Below, piece by piece: positions 1-9,166 of a stretch of 64,000 bases of DNA; position 1 is the stretch's first letter, and every line of letters begins with the position of its first letter. The position numbers and the translations under genes were made by a program. Under the pieces are notes generated by a model. It searched no databases, was not told the origin of the DNA, and was given only the letters and a program-made list of their open reading frames with translations. Location: the NCBI RefSeq assembly GCF_003075415.1, contig NZ_QDAH01000005.1, positions 62,001-126,000 of the forward strand, written 5' to 3'. The stretch comes from Microvirga sp. KLBC 81. GTDB taxonomy: Bacteria; Pseudomonadota; Alphaproteobacteria; Rhizobiales; Beijerinckiaceae.

Positions 1-1
1 C

Positions 2-514
<513 letters not shown>

Positions 515-531
515 ATTGCACAGGAGCGCCC

Positions 532-1221
532 ATGACCACCTATAAACGTGAGATCCGCGCAGGATTGCGCGACATTGCGCCTGTCGCTGTCGCTGCGGTT
601 CCCATCGGCCTTCTCTTCGGCGCCGTGGCTGTCGCCAAAGGACTCTCTGCGCTGGAAGTCGCGCTCATGTCCGCATTCGTCTATGGAGGTGGCGCGCAGT
701 TCGCGGCTATCGAAGCCTGGGCACATCCCGCGCCGATTGCGGCACTCGCCTTTGCAACGCTTCTCATCAATGCGCGTCATGTGCTGATGGGAGCGTCACT
801 CGGACCGAAGATGCATCTGAAGGGCATCCAGCGGTTCATCGCCTTCTTCTTCCTGACGGACGAGGCCTGGGCGCTCTCCGAGCGGCGCGCGCTGGAGCGG
901 CCCGTGACCGGTGCTTATTGGGCCGCCATGGCTCTCGTGCTCTGGGGGAACTGGACCCTTTCGACGACATTGGGAGCCGTGCTCGGTTCCTTCATGGGGG
1001 ATCCTGCACGTATCGGCGCGGACTTCGCCTTCACCGCACTTTTCATCGGCCTCGTGGCAGGTTTCGGGCGGAGCCGCGTGACTCTGGTGACTGTTGGCAC
1101 CAGCGCTGCAGTGGCCGCGCTCGTGCACCATTTCATCGGAGCGCCCTGGCATGTCGCGTCGGGAGCGCTTGCGGGGATCGCCGCCGCCTATCTCTCCGCC
1201 TCGGAGGAGCCGCGCGCATGA
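532..1221 (+). CDS. azlC: AzlC family branched-chain amino acid permease subunit
   Basis: A 229-residue, very hydrophobic inner-membrane protein. The segment from PVAVAAVPIGLLFG through YGGGAQFAAIEAW and LLINARHVLMG is the typical AzlC core. AzlC and the small AzlD together form an exporter of branched-chain or related amino acids. I chose the ATG at 532 because AGGAG at 522-526 lies five bases upstream. A longer frame opens with GTG at 511, overlapping the ligA stop, but has no better ribosome site. The stop overlaps the azlD ATG (ATGA), the usual sign of translational coupling in this pair. Confidence 0.92.
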   Translation: MTTYKREIRAGLRDIAPVAVAAVPIGLLFGAVAVAKGLSALEVALMSAFVYGGGAQFAAIEAWAHPAPIAALAFATLLINARHVLMGASLGPKMHLKGIQRFIAFFFLTDEAWALSERRALERPVTGAYWAAMALVLWGNWTLSTTLGAVLGSFMGDPARIGADFAFTALFIGLVAGFGRSRVTLVTVGTSAAVAALVHHFIGAPWHVASGALAGIAAAYLSASEEPRA

Positions 1222-1517
1222 GCCTCGACATGACGACTCTTCTCGCCATCATCGCCATGGCCGTGGTGACCTACATCACGCGTATCGCGGGGCTCTTCGT
1301 GGCGGATCGCCTCGTTCTCACGGGACGCGCCAAAGCGGCGTTCGATGCCATCCCGCCTGCCGTACTGGTTTCGGTGATTGCGCCGACGGCGTTGACAACG
1401 GGATGGGCGGAAGCGATCGCCGCCGCCATCACCGCTGTGGTCGCCTTCCGATTGCCGCTGCTCGCAACAATCGCCGCCGGCGTCGTGTCTGTTGTGGTGC
1501 TGCGCAATCTGATCTAG
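1218..1517 (+). CDS. azlD: AzlD family small permease subunit
   Basis: A 99-residue protein with about four hydrophobic stretches (LLAIIAMAVVTYITRIAGLF, VLVSVIAPTAL, AIAAAITAVVAF, TIAAGVVSVVVL). Size, the early TYITR motif and the position directly behind azlC identify it as AzlD, the partner of AzlC in amino-acid export. The ATG lies inside the azlC stop (ATGA). A longer frame upstream is only a shadow of azlC. The stop codon overlaps the convergent aminopeptidase gene by four bases, leaving no room for a terminator between them. Confidence 0.9.
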   Translation: MSLDMTTLLAIIAMAVVTYITRIAGLFVADRLVLTGRAKAAFDAIPPAVLVSVIAPTALTTGWAEAIAAAITAVVAFRLPLLATIAAGVVSVVVLRNLI

Positions 1518-3334
1518 CCGATCGCGCGGGTGGCGTCCTCAAGCCATGCGCGCGTCTCGGTGTCGAGATGCGGCCCGATCTTTTCGCGCACCTGGGCGTG
1601 ATAGTCGTTGAGCCACGCAATCTCATCCGCCTTCATGATCGCGGGCTCGACAAGGCGCAGATCGATGGGCGTGAAGGTGAGAGTCTCGAAGCCCAGCATC
1701 TCGCGATCGCCGCCGGGAATGGTGCGCGGCTCCACGAGGATCAGGTTCTCGATACGGATGCCGTAATCACCCTGTTTGTAGAAGCCAGGCTCGTTGGAGA
1801 GCATCATGCCCGCTTCGAGCGCCGTTGTGCCGGTCTTGGCGATGCGCTGCGGGCCTTCATGCACGGAGAGATAGCTGCCGACGCCGTGGCCCGTGCCGTG
1901 ATCGAAATCCAGGCCGGCTTCCCACAGGGGCTTGCGGGCGAACGCATCGATCTGCGCGCCCGTCGTGCCTTTCGGGAACACGGCGCGTGCAATCGCAATG
2001 TGGCCCTGCAGCACACGGGTGAAGCGGTCCTTCATCTCAGCATTCGGTTCACCCACGATGATCGTGCGCGTGATATCCGTCGTACCGTCCTCGTATTGCG
2101 CACCGGAATCGATGAGAAAGATCTGATTGCTTTCGATTGTCCGGTTGCTCGAAGCCGTGACGCGATAATGGGGCAGGGCGGCATTGGGGCCTGCGCCTGA
2201 GATGCTTGGGAAGGAGATGTTCCTCAATGCGCCGGTCTCGATGCGGAATGCCTCCAAGGCTTCGACGGCATCGATTTCGGTAAGCTGTCCCTTCGGCGCC
2301 TCACGATCGAGCCAGGCGAGGAAGCGCGCCACTGCTACGCCATCGCGCAGATGGGCTGCATGCGAGCCTGCGATCTCGGCCTTGTTCTTCACTGCCTTCA
2401 TGAGTGCGATAGGGTCCGCGCCCACATCCACTGTGCCGCCCGCGGCTTCGATGCGGCGGATCAGGGCAACGGCACCCGTGGCGGAATCCACACGGACCTT
2501 GCCGCCCTTCTGACCCAGTGCATCAAGCGCGCTCTGGAAGGAGCTGATGGGGGCGAACTCGGCGAGGTCGCCGACAGCAGCTCCGGCTTCATTGGTGATC
2601 TTGACGGGGTCGAAGAACAGGCTCGCGCGGCCCTCCCGCGGCAACACCGCATAGCCGAGGGGCAGGGGCGTATGGCCTACGTCACCGCCGCGCAGGTTGA
2701 AGGCCCAGGCGAGATTGTGTGGGTCAGAGATCACGAGCGCATCGAGCTTGGCCTCCGCCATCTTCTTGCGGATGCGCTCCAGCTTCGAATCGGCGGTCTC
2801 GCCGGCATAGTCGAGCGGATGCGGCCGCACGGGCGCCCGGGGCGGGGCAGGGCGGTCAATCCAGATCACATCGACCAGATTGATATCGACCGGAGCGAGC
2901 CTGCCGCCTGCTCTCGCTACGGCCTTCTCCAGGCGCTTCAGGCCATCGCTCGTGTGAAGCCAGGGGTCATAGGCAAGGGTCCCGCCTTCCGGCAGATTCG
3001 CGGCAATCCAGTCCTCGGCCGACATTTCGGCAAGTTGCACAGGCGTGATGATGGAGGTGTCCACCTGCTCGGCGGCTTGGACCGTGTAGCGCCCATCGAC
3101 CACGAGGGCAGCTGTGTCCTTCAGGATCACGGCGGTGCCGGCGGAGCCCGTAAAGCCCGTGAGCCAAGCCAGGCGTTCGGCGCTCTTCGGCACGTATTCT
3201 CCCTGGTGCTCATCGGCCCGGGGCACGATGAACCCGTCGAAGCCGCGTCGGCTCAATTCGGCCCGCAGTTTGGCGATGTGGGCGGGGCCCTGCGAAGGGG
3301 AAGTTGTATCGTCAAAGAATTGAAACTGAGCCAT
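1514..3334 (-). CDS. pepP: Xaa-Pro aminopeptidase (aminopeptidase P family M24)
   Basis: A 606-residue cytosolic metallopeptidase that removes an N-terminal residue preceding proline. The length matches the long, eukaryote-type aminopeptidase P with two creatinase-like N-terminal domains before the catalytic pita-bread domain. Metal ligands are visible in order: Asp in LIDSGAQYEDG, Asp in TTDITRTI, His in GTGHGVG, Glu in LSNEPGFY and Glu in IRIENL. The N-terminal domain has SRRGFDGFIVPRADEHQGEY, a typical opening. It stands alone, convergent with azlCD, and has no close upstream partner on its own strand. Confidence 0.93.
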   Translation of the reverse strand: MAQFQFFDDTTSPSQGPAHIAKLRAELSRRGFDGFIVPRADEHQGEYVPKSAERLAWLTGFTGSAGTAVILKDTAALVVDGRYTVQAAEQVDTSIITPVQLAEMSAEDWIAANLPEGGTLAYDPWLHTSDGLKRLEKAVARAGGRLAPVDINLVDVIWIDRPAPPRAPVRPHPLDYAGETADSKLERIRKKMAEAKLDALVISDPHNLAWAFNLRGGDVGHTPLPLGYAVLPREGRASLFFDPVKITNEAGAAVGDLAEFAPISSFQSALDALGQKGGKVRVDSATGAVALIRRIEAAGGTVDVGADPIALMKAVKNKAEIAGSHAAHLRDGVAVARFLAWLDREAPKGQLTEIDAVEALEAFRIETGALRNISFPSISGAGPNAALPHYRVTASSNRTIESNQIFLIDSGAQYEDGTTDITRTIIVGEPNAEMKDRFTRVLQGHIAIARAVFPKGTTGAQIDAFARKPLWEAGLDFDHGTGHGVGSYLSVHEGPQRIAKTGTTALEAGMMLSNEPGFYKQGDYGIRIENLILVEPRTIPGGDREMLGFETLTFTPIDLRLVEPAIMKADEIAWLNDYHAQVREKIGPHLDTETRAWLEDATRAIG

Positions 3335-3485
3335 CCGAGAAGCACCGGAACAGAAATTGAGGAAGGCAGCACGCTATGATGGAGGGAGAGGCCCCGCAAC
3401 CGCCATGCTGCCCTGAGACCTGCATATGCAACAGGCAATCTGCCCGTCCATCATGCGCCAGATGCCTAGAGGTTAATATTTTCTG

Positions 3486-3511
3486 GCCATGCGCTGCAAA
3501 ATGCGCATGGC
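3486..3511. repeat. Perfect 9-bp inverted repeat in a promoter-containing intergenic region
   Basis: GCCATGCGC (3486-3494) and GCGCATGGC (3503-3511) are perfect inverted arms around an 8-base centre. The palindrome lies in the 290-base gap between the divergent pepP and the small gene at 3628. It has no adjacent T tract, so a terminator is unlikely. It could be an operator or an RNA hairpin. I see no other structure in this gap. Confidence 0.4.
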
Positions 3512-3627
3512 TCGCATGCAATTCGCCCGCCTACAACTAAAGTCGGGCATGGCTTATGTATAGCGTAACAAGAACAGAGGAACGCTGAACTGAAGGGTCT
3601 CAACACCAACCTGTTGGAGATGAGCCC

Positions 3628-3852
3628 ATGAACACAGCCATTTTGTCGTCCGTCTACGCCGGTCAGACCCGGACGCCGTCCACGTTCTCACTGATCGTCA
3701 AGGGCATGATGAGTGCTCTTGCCGAGAGCCGCGCACGGAGCGCCGCGCGTGAGCTGCGCCGTCACAAAGCACTCATGGCCGATCTCGGCCGCAGGCAGGA
3801 TCATTCCGCGGATTTCTTGATCCAGAGCAATGATCTGCCGTTCAAGATCTGA
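3628..3852 (+). CDS. Small basic protein, DUF1127-like tail
   Basis: A 74-residue protein preceded by GGAG about ten bases before the ATG. The middle is arginine-rich (SRARSAARELRRHKALMADLGRR) and resembles the helical core of DUF1127/YjiS proteins, which in alphaproteobacteria are small, often stress-induced and implicated in RNA binding. The usual DIGL-R ending is not present (here ADLGRRQ), so the family assignment is weak. A second tiny gene starts 35 bases downstream and may be cotranscribed. Confidence 0.6.
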   Translation: MNTAILSSVYAGQTRTPSTFSLIVKGMMSALAESRARSAARELRRHKALMADLGRRQDHSADFLIQSNDLPFKI

Positions 3853-3887
3853 GACGAGAATTACGTACGAAAGAAAAGAGAAAAGCC

Positions 3888-3992
3888 ATGTTGATCGTCG
3901 TCGCCATGAAAGCCATCCGCGAGATTATCGCCGACACCTTCAAGCTCCGCCGCGAGCTGATGAAGCGTTATCCCGGCCTCATCGCCGAGTAA
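3888..3992 (+). CDS. Hypothetical 34-residue protein
   Basis: ATG at 3888 behind an A/G-rich stretch (AAGAAAAGAGAAAAG) that can serve as a ribosome site, and TAA at 3990. The product runs from MLIVVAMKAIREIIADTF to ELMKRYPGLIAE: a hydrophobic start followed by an amphipathic basic helix. It follows a small arginine-rich gene in the same direction. Tiny proteins of this shape are common near DUF1127-like genes in this order, but I know no function for it. Confidence 0.45.
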   Translation: MLIVVAMKAIREIIADTFKLRRELMKRYPGLIAE

Positions 3993-4004
3993 GTCCTTAA
4001 TCTG

Positions 4005-4925
4005 TTATCGGCGGGGTTGCGGACGTGCGCTGCCCCGCTTCAGCACGAGAGCGGCCCAGCCTTCAAGATCGTACCGGCGCTGGAAATACCAGCCCTGATG
4101 CGCGTAAGAAGACAGCACTCCCGGAACATCATGGGCCAGAAGCCCTGAGAGAATGAGCGTTCCGTCATTGCTCGCCACCCGCGCCAGCGAGGGCGCCAGC
4201 ATTCGCAGAGGCTTTGCGAGGATGTTGGCGAAGACGAGGTCGAAATGGCCCGGCCGGTTGGCTTCCGCGTTGCGCGTGCCGGGGCCGACATAGAGCTTCA
4301 TCCACGGCCCGATGCCGTTGAGACGCGCATTCTCCTTCGCGACCCGCACAGCTTCCGGATCGATATCGCCGGCAATCACGGGCCGCTTCAGGACCTTGGC
4401 CGCGGCAAAGGCCAGGATGCCCGTGCCGGTGCCTACGTCGAGCACATGGCGGGGCGTGCGGATCTTCAGCTCATCCACGAAGGCCTTGAGGCACCCCAGC
4501 GTCGTGCCGTGATGGCCCGTGCCGAAGGCCAAGCCTGCCTCGATTTCGATGGCGATGTCGTTGCTGCGGCGCTGCTCCCGATCATGGGAGCCGTGAACGA
4601 GAATGCGGTCGGCACGCACAGGTTTGAGGCCTTCGAGAGAAGTCTTGACCCAATCCTTCTGCTCCAGGGGCAGGAACACGCCCTTGTCAGCTTCCTCGCC
4701 TACGATGGGACGCACGAGGTCGCGGATGGCGGTCTCGTTCGGCTCATGGGCGAAATAGGCCTCGAGCAGCCAGGGGCCGTCCTCCACCGTCTCGAAAGCG
4801 GCAACAGCCGTCTCGGCGGGATCGAAGATCTCTCCGATCAGATCCGTCATGGCGCGCGCGGAGCGCTCGTCCGTGGTGATGCGGAAGACGTGGGTAGGGC
4901 GATTGGGGTGCAGACCTTCAAGCAT
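4005..4925 (-). CDS. prmA: Ribosomal protein L11 methyltransferase
   Basis: A 306-residue SAM-dependent enzyme that methylates ribosomal protein L11. The N-terminal domain has the PrmA signature FETVEDGPWLLEAYF. The catalytic domain holds AFGTGHHGTTLGCLKAF, the SAM-binding VLDVGTGTGILAFAAAKVL and the acceptor motif FANILAKPL (about two-thirds along). The open frame runs on to 5228, but that extension overlaps the divergent SDR gene and is low-complexity arginine-rich shadow, so I start at the ATG at 4925 (MLEGLHPNRPTHVFR). Divergent from the SDR gene with about 150 bases between. Confidence 0.93.
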   Translation of the reverse strand: MLEGLHPNRPTHVFRITTDERSARAMTDLIGEIFDPAETAVAAFETVEDGPWLLEAYFAHEPNETAIRDLVRPIVGEEADKGVFLPLEQKDWVKTSLEGLKPVRADRILVHGSHDREQRRSNDIAIEIEAGLAFGTGHHGTTLGCLKAFVDELKIRTPRHVLDVGTGTGILAFAAAKVLKRPVIAGDIDPEAVRVAKENARLNGIGPWMKLYVGPGTRNAEANRPGHFDLVFANILAKPLRMLAPSLARVASNDGTLILSGLLAHDVPGVLSSYAHQGWYFQRRYDLEGWAALVLKRGSARPQPRR

Positions 4926-5073
4926 GGACGTTGCTCTAGCACCCCCTGTGCCGTGCCTCAAGCGATCACGATTGAGGGCTTGGCCGGAACCCTCCGGAGC
5001 AGCGCCCGTTTTGCAAACGCCAAGCCTGTTCCCATGATGCTTGAAACGGTGCCTTGTGCCCGTAGGAGATCCC

Positions 5074-5949
5074 ATGTCCGGACGTCTTTTCGACAAGGTT
5101 GCCATCGTCACCGGTGCCGGCACCGGCATCGGCGAAGCCATTGCCCTGAAATTCGCTCGCGAGGGCGCGCGCCTTCTCCTCGTCGGCCTGCCTGATGATC
5201 CAGTGGAGGACGTGGCGCGGCTCATCAATGGCGCAGGGGGCTTCGCGGAAGTGTACCTTGGCGATATCGCTGAGGAGCATCACGCCCAAGCTGCGGTCGA
5301 GGCTTGCGTGAATGCGTATGGACGCATCGACATTCTCATAAACAACGCTGGTGTGTTTCTGGCTGTCGCCGAAGCGCAGGACTATCCCATCGACAAGTTC
5401 GACGAGACACTCCGCTCGAACGTGCGCTCCGTCTTTCTCATGACGAAGTTCGCTCTGCCGCATTTGCAGGAGACTTACGGCAACATTGTCTCCACAGGTT
5501 CGGAAGCCGGCATGATAGGGCACCCGAAGAACGCGATCTACGGAGGCACGAAGGCCTTCATCCATTCCTTCATGCAAGGCATCGCGGCCGAGCAGGCGGC
5601 TTACGGCGTGCGCGCGAACTGCGTCTGCCCTGGTCCCATTGATACGGCCTGGACGCATAAATCAACGGGGCCGATGGATGCGGAACTTGCCACAATGATC
5701 ACGCAGGCCACGCCCATGGGTCGTCGTGGTACGCCGGAAGAGGTTGCGAACGTGTTCTGCTTCCTTGCGTCTGACGAAGCGAGTTTCGTCACCGGCGCGC
5801 TCTACACGGTGGACGGCGGCATCACGATCGGCAAAGGACCCGTCGGCATGAAGGCATCCTCGCATTTCAAGAAGCAGCCGAAGAGCACGCTGCCCACGCG
5901 TCACTCGCATGACGGATTGAAGAACAAGGATTACGAGACGCTCACCTGA
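5074..5949 (+). CDS. Short-chain dehydrogenase/reductase (classical SDR)
   Basis: A 291-residue NAD(P)-dependent oxidoreductase. Visible motifs: cofactor loop TGAGTGIG near residue 14, NNAGVF, catalytic Ser in STGSEAG, YGGTK (Tyr-x-x-x-Lys) and the PG motif CPGPIDTAW. ATG at 5074 is preceded by AGGAG five bases upstream; a TTG at 5041 in the same frame lacks this. A C-terminal tail of about 35 residues after the usual VDGG end (KASSHFKKQPKSTL onwards) is longer than in most SDRs. The substrate cannot be read from sequence. Confidence 0.88.
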   Translation: MSGRLFDKVAIVTGAGTGIGEAIALKFAREGARLLLVGLPDDPVEDVARLINGAGGFAEVYLGDIAEEHHAQAAVEACVNAYGRIDILINNAGVFLAVAEAQDYPIDKFDETLRSNVRSVFLMTKFALPHLQETYGNIVSTGSEAGMIGHPKNAIYGGTKAFIHSFMQGIAAEQAAYGVRANCVCPGPIDTAWTHKSTGPMDAELATMITQATPMGRRGTPEEVANVFCFLASDEASFVTGALYTVDGGITIGKGPVGMKASSHFKKQPKSTLPTRHSHDGLKNKDYETLT

Positions 5950-5956
5950 TCGGTCG

Positions 5957-5979
5957 GATGCCGGCTTTATGCCGGCATC
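5957..5979. terminator. Possible bidirectional hairpin between convergent SDR and cfa genes
   Basis: GATGCCGGC (5957-5965) and GCCGGCATC (5971-5979) form a perfect 9-bp stem with a 5-base TTTAT loop. It starts 8 bases after the SDR stop and covers the cfa stop codon. No T tract follows on the plus strand, so it would act as a weak or Rho-assisted terminator. Confidence 0.35.
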
Positions 5980-7238
5980 AGTTCCTTGGCCTTTTCGAGT
6001 ATCTTGAGACGCTCAGGCTCGATGGATTTGTAATGGCGCTGGAGATCCGTGATGTAATCGCGCACGATGGGCGCGGCATCGCGCTTGCGGGCGAGCTGCA
6101 TGTGGAACACGAGCTGGCTGCCCGTGGTAAACATAGTCTCTGCGCTGATCAGATAAAACTCGAACATCCGGCAGAAGCGTTCGTCATACATGGCGGCGAT
6201 TTTTTCTCGGTTGGCTTCGAAACGCTTGTGCCAATGGTTCAAAGTCTTGGCATAGTGAAGGCGCAGGAATTCGAGATCCGTCACCCAGAGGCTGTTCTGC
6301 TCCGTGACAGGGAAGACTTCGGATAGGGCAGGGGAGTAGGCTCCTGGGAAGATGTATTTGCGCAGCCACGGACTTGCGGTGCCCGGCGGGCTCATCTTGC
6401 CGATGGAATGCAGCACCATCAGTCCGTCATCGTCGAGCAGCGTGTTGATCTTGGCGAAGAACTCACCGTAATGATGCACGCCCACATGCTCGAACATGCC
6501 TACCGACACGATGCGGTCGAAACGCTCGTCGACCTTGCGGTAATCCAGCAACTCGAAACGTACGCGGTGTGACAGGCCCGCGCGCCGTGCTTTCTCGTTC
6601 GACAGTTCGTATTGCTCCTTGGAGAGCGTGACGCCCGTGACATCCACATCTTCCATGGCGGCAAGATAGAGCGCGAGATCGCCCCAGCCACTGCCGATAT
6701 CGAGAACCTTGAGGCCAGGCTTTAGCTGCAGTTTCGACGCAATAAGGCGCAGCTTGTTTTGCTGCGCCTCTTCCAGCGTATCGTCATCGTTGATGAAATA
6801 GGCGCAGGAATATTGCATCCCCTTGTCGAGGAGGAGCCTGTAGAAGTCGTTCCCGAGATCGTAATGATGCGCCACATTCTGCTGCGCCTTGCCGACGGGG
6901 TTCGCCTGCTGGAATCGCTTCACGGTCCGCGAAATACGTTTCAGCACGCTCTGCAAGGGGTAGTTCGCCAGCGTCGAGCGGTTCTGAGAGAAGAGGTTCA
7001 GGAAGTCCCGCAAGGTCGAGCCTTCCTCGAAGCTCATACGCCCATCCATATAGGCCTCGCCTGCATGCAGTTCCGGATTGAGGAAGAGCTTGTAATAGAG
7101 CGACGGATCCGTCAGCCGCATGGTGACGTTTAGGCCAGGCTCCTCCCCACCGAAGACATGCGCTTTGCCCTCTGCATCGATGACTTTCAACGTGCCGGTA
7201 CGTACAAAGGATTTCATCATATGAGAGAGGGGAAACAT
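5967..7238 (-). CDS. cfa: Cyclopropane-fatty-acyl-phospholipid synthase
   Basis: A 423-residue SAM-dependent methyltransferase that adds a methylene bridge to unsaturated acyl chains of membrane phospholipids. Signatures: YSCAYF after the HHYDLGNDFYRLLLD block, the SAM site VLDIGSGWGDLALYLA, and the GMFEHVG and HSIGK motifs of CFA synthases. I start at the ATG at 7238 (MFPLSHMMKSF); a GTG at 7250 would add four residues. It is divergent from the manganese catalase gene. Both are products often raised in stationary phase or stress, but no shared regulator is visible. Confidence 0.93.
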   Translation of the reverse strand: MFPLSHMMKSFVRTGTLKVIDAEGKAHVFGGEEPGLNVTMRLTDPSLYYKLFLNPELHAGEAYMDGRMSFEEGSTLRDFLNLFSQNRSTLANYPLQSVLKRISRTVKRFQQANPVGKAQQNVAHHYDLGNDFYRLLLDKGMQYSCAYFINDDDTLEEAQQNKLRLIASKLQLKPGLKVLDIGSGWGDLALYLAAMEDVDVTGVTLSKEQYELSNEKARRAGLSHRVRFELLDYRKVDERFDRIVSVGMFEHVGVHHYGEFFAKINTLLDDDGLMVLHSIGKMSPPGTASPWLRKYIFPGAYSPALSEVFPVTEQNSLWVTDLEFLRLHYAKTLNHWHKRFEANREKIAAMYDERFCRMFEFYLISAETMFTTGSQLVFHMQLARKRDAAPIVRDYITDLQRHYKSIEPERLKILEKAKELMPA

Positions 7239-7354
7239 CGGAGGCCTCACGGGTAAGCATCAGCTGGGCCGGGATGGTTCCACACTTCAAGGAGCTTGGC
7301 TAGAGGCTCAGAAAACCAGAACTGATCTAAAGTAGAGGTTACTCGGATTGATTG

Positions 7355-7379
7355 GGAACAACGGCGGGAGGCCTTGGTT
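7355..7379 (+). promoter_or_regulatory. Candidate EcfG (general stress sigma) promoter upstream of the Mn-catalase gene
   Basis: GGAAC at 7355-7359, a 16-base spacer, then GGTT at 7376-7379, about 60 bases before the catalase ATG. Alphaproteobacterial EcfG promoters read GGAAC-N16/17-CGTT, so the -10 half has one mismatch. The target, a catalase, suits a general stress regulon. Identified by eye only. Confidence 0.4.
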
Positions 7380-7441
7380 GGAAGGCTGACTCTTGCAAGG
7401 CCATAAGGGTCAATTCACTAAACTTAACCAGGAGCTAGCCG

Positions 7442-8323
7442 ATGTTCTTCCGTCAGCGGCAGCTGGCATACCATGCCAAGCCCGAAAGACCTGATCCGCT
7501 CTTCGCCAAGATGTTGCAGGAGCCTCTTGGCGGTCAATGGGGCGAGATCAGCGTGATGATGACGTATCTGTTCCAAGGCTGGAACTGCCGCGGTCCGCAG
7601 AAGTACAAGGACATGATCATGGATATCGGAACCGAGGAGATCGGTCACGTGGAGATGCTCGCCACCATGATCGCGCGCCTGCTCGAAACATCTCCTGTTG
7701 AGCAGCAGGAAGACATGGCGAAGAACTCCGTCGTCGGAGCCGTGATGGGCGGTGCGCGCGTAGAGGATGCCATTGTGGCTGGCATGAATCCTCAGCACTA
7801 CATCGTCGCTGGCCTCGGTGCACGTCCATCGGACAGCATCGGCAATCCCTGGACATCGGCCTACACGATCGCGAGCGGCAATCTGCTCGCTGATTTTCGC
7901 TTCAACGTGACGGCGGAAAGTCAGGGCAGGCTTCAGGTGAGCAGGCTCTACAACATGACCAATGACACGGGCGTGCGCGACATGCTGTCCTTCCTTATCG
8001 CGCGCGACACGATGCACCAGAACCAATGGCTTGCCGCCATCAGGGAGCTGGAGGAAGACGGGCTGGAGATGACACCGGTGCCCTCGAATTTTCCGCAAGA
8101 TCTGGAAAAGAGCCAAGTCGCCTATCAATTCCTCAATCACTCGGAAGGTGTGGAAAGCCAGCAGGGTCGTTGGGCCAACGGTCCCTCGCCGGATGGCAAA
8201 GGCCAGTTCACTTACGTGGATCGTCCTCCTGCCTACACGGAAGACGAGGGCGAGCTCAACCCCATCGATCCGCGTGTCTACGGCACGCCGCCCGCGCCTG
8301 TGCCGCCAGCCGCTGCGGAGTAG
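7442..8323 (+). CDS. Manganese-containing (non-heme) catalase
   Basis: A 293-residue enzyme that disproportionates hydrogen peroxide with a dinuclear manganese centre. The four-helix ligand residues are all visible: Glu in GGQWGEISVMM, Glu and His in IGTEEIGHVEM, Glu in NVTAESQGRLQ and His in ARDTMHQNQW. The C-terminus is proline-rich (TPPAPVPPAAAE), as in other members. ATG at 7442 follows a CAGGAG ribosome site. Length fits the usual 270-300 residues. It stands alone, followed by a strong palindrome. Confidence 0.95.
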   Translation: MFFRQRQLAYHAKPERPDPLFAKMLQEPLGGQWGEISVMMTYLFQGWNCRGPQKYKDMIMDIGTEEIGHVEMLATMIARLLETSPVEQQEDMAKNSVVGAVMGGARVEDAIVAGMNPQHYIVAGLGARPSDSIGNPWTSAYTIASGNLLADFRFNVTAESQGRLQVSRLYNMTNDTGVRDMLSFLIARDTMHQNQWLAAIRELEEDGLEMTPVPSNFPQDLEKSQVAYQFLNHSEGVESQQGRWANGPSPDGKGQFTYVDRPPAYTEDEGELNPIDPRVYGTPPAPVPPAAAE

Positions 8324-8348
8324 CGGCACAGATACACTGGTGTCTCAA

Positions 8349-8377
8349 GTCATCCCTAGGCTTGCCCTAGGGATGAC
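8349..8377. terminator. Palindrome downstream of the Mn-catalase gene (terminator or REP-like)
   Basis: GTCATCCCTA (8349-8358) and TAGGGATGAC (8368-8377) are perfect 10-bp arms around GGCTTGCCC, 25 bases after the catalase stop. No T run follows. Palindromes with a GTCATCCC-type arm are frequent extragenic repeats in this group, and a related unit (ACATCCCTGGGCTTG) occurs at about 21748. Confidence 0.5.
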
Positions 8378-8507
8378 GCCTGTCCCGTAACGACTCCTGA
8401 GGGCGTTCCGGCAAGCGTGACATATGTATTTTCTGTTATGAAGTAACAAATAATTCTGATCTAATGCCTACCAACAAGATGCTGGTATTTTCCTTAAGCG
8501 CTCTCCG

Positions 8508-9153
8508 ATGCCGAATATAGATTTCTATGCCGTGGGTAAGGACTTCGACCTTGTTCTCGATTACGTATTTGCGGATTCCGGCTGTCGCGTATTCGAGAGT
8601 TACTCGCCTTTCGGTTCCGATATTGTGGAATTCGACAGCCCAAGCTCTATTGCAGCCCGATATGGGATTGGACGCTGTGCAGGTGACGGTCCGTCAGTTC
8701 TTCTGGCCTTGGTTCCCCCCGACGCGATGCATTTGTGCAATGTGCGTCGTATCGAGCTGGATCCCGAGAAATGCGACGGTCACACATTCCGATACGCTAT
8801 CTCTGGATGGGGGGTGATTTCTCTTAATCTTGGCGGAATCGGACCAAAAGGTCTGGTCCTCTCACACAGCAATCACAACACGGCCCGTAGAGCCAAATCC
8901 TGGGAGCATGTCTATTGGGATGATCGGGAGGATCTTGGATCTGTCGATGCCTGGGATTGGGAGGTAACAACCAAAATTTCAGCCGCTCTGAATCGTTTCA
9001 TACGCAACAAGCTCGCCCATTACAAACTTGGCTCGCGACCTGTCCTGCCCGGCCGCCACTGCGTTCAAAAGCGGCTCTTGGCCAGTTACCTGCCACGACG
9101 CGGAACTCCTAAAACAAGTCATGTCAGAGCACTCTGCAAACGGCGGAATCTGA
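8508..9153 (+). pseudogene. Hypothetical protein gene with a +1 frameshift near its end
   Basis: The frame from ATG 8508 (MPNIDFYAVGKDFDLVLDY) is coherent for about 180 residues to KLGSRPVLP. The same frame then continues only as the antisense shadow of the neighbouring helicase gene. From about 9052 the +1 frame reads naturally: AFKSGSWPVTCHDAELLKQ, ending at TGA 9151-9153 just before the helicase gene. The shift falls in CCCGGCCGCC at about 9048-9057. Restored, the protein would have about 214 residues. I do not recognise the family. Base composition is less GC-rich than its neighbours, which suggests acquired DNA. A sequencing error in the GC-rich run would give the same picture. Confidence 0.6.
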
Positions 9154-9166
9154 GGAGTCGAGAGCT

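Noticed and set aside
4926..5228. N-terminal extension of the prmA frame
   Set aside because: Overlaps the SDR gene on the other strand and is low-complexity arginine-rich; the PrmA start lies at 4925.
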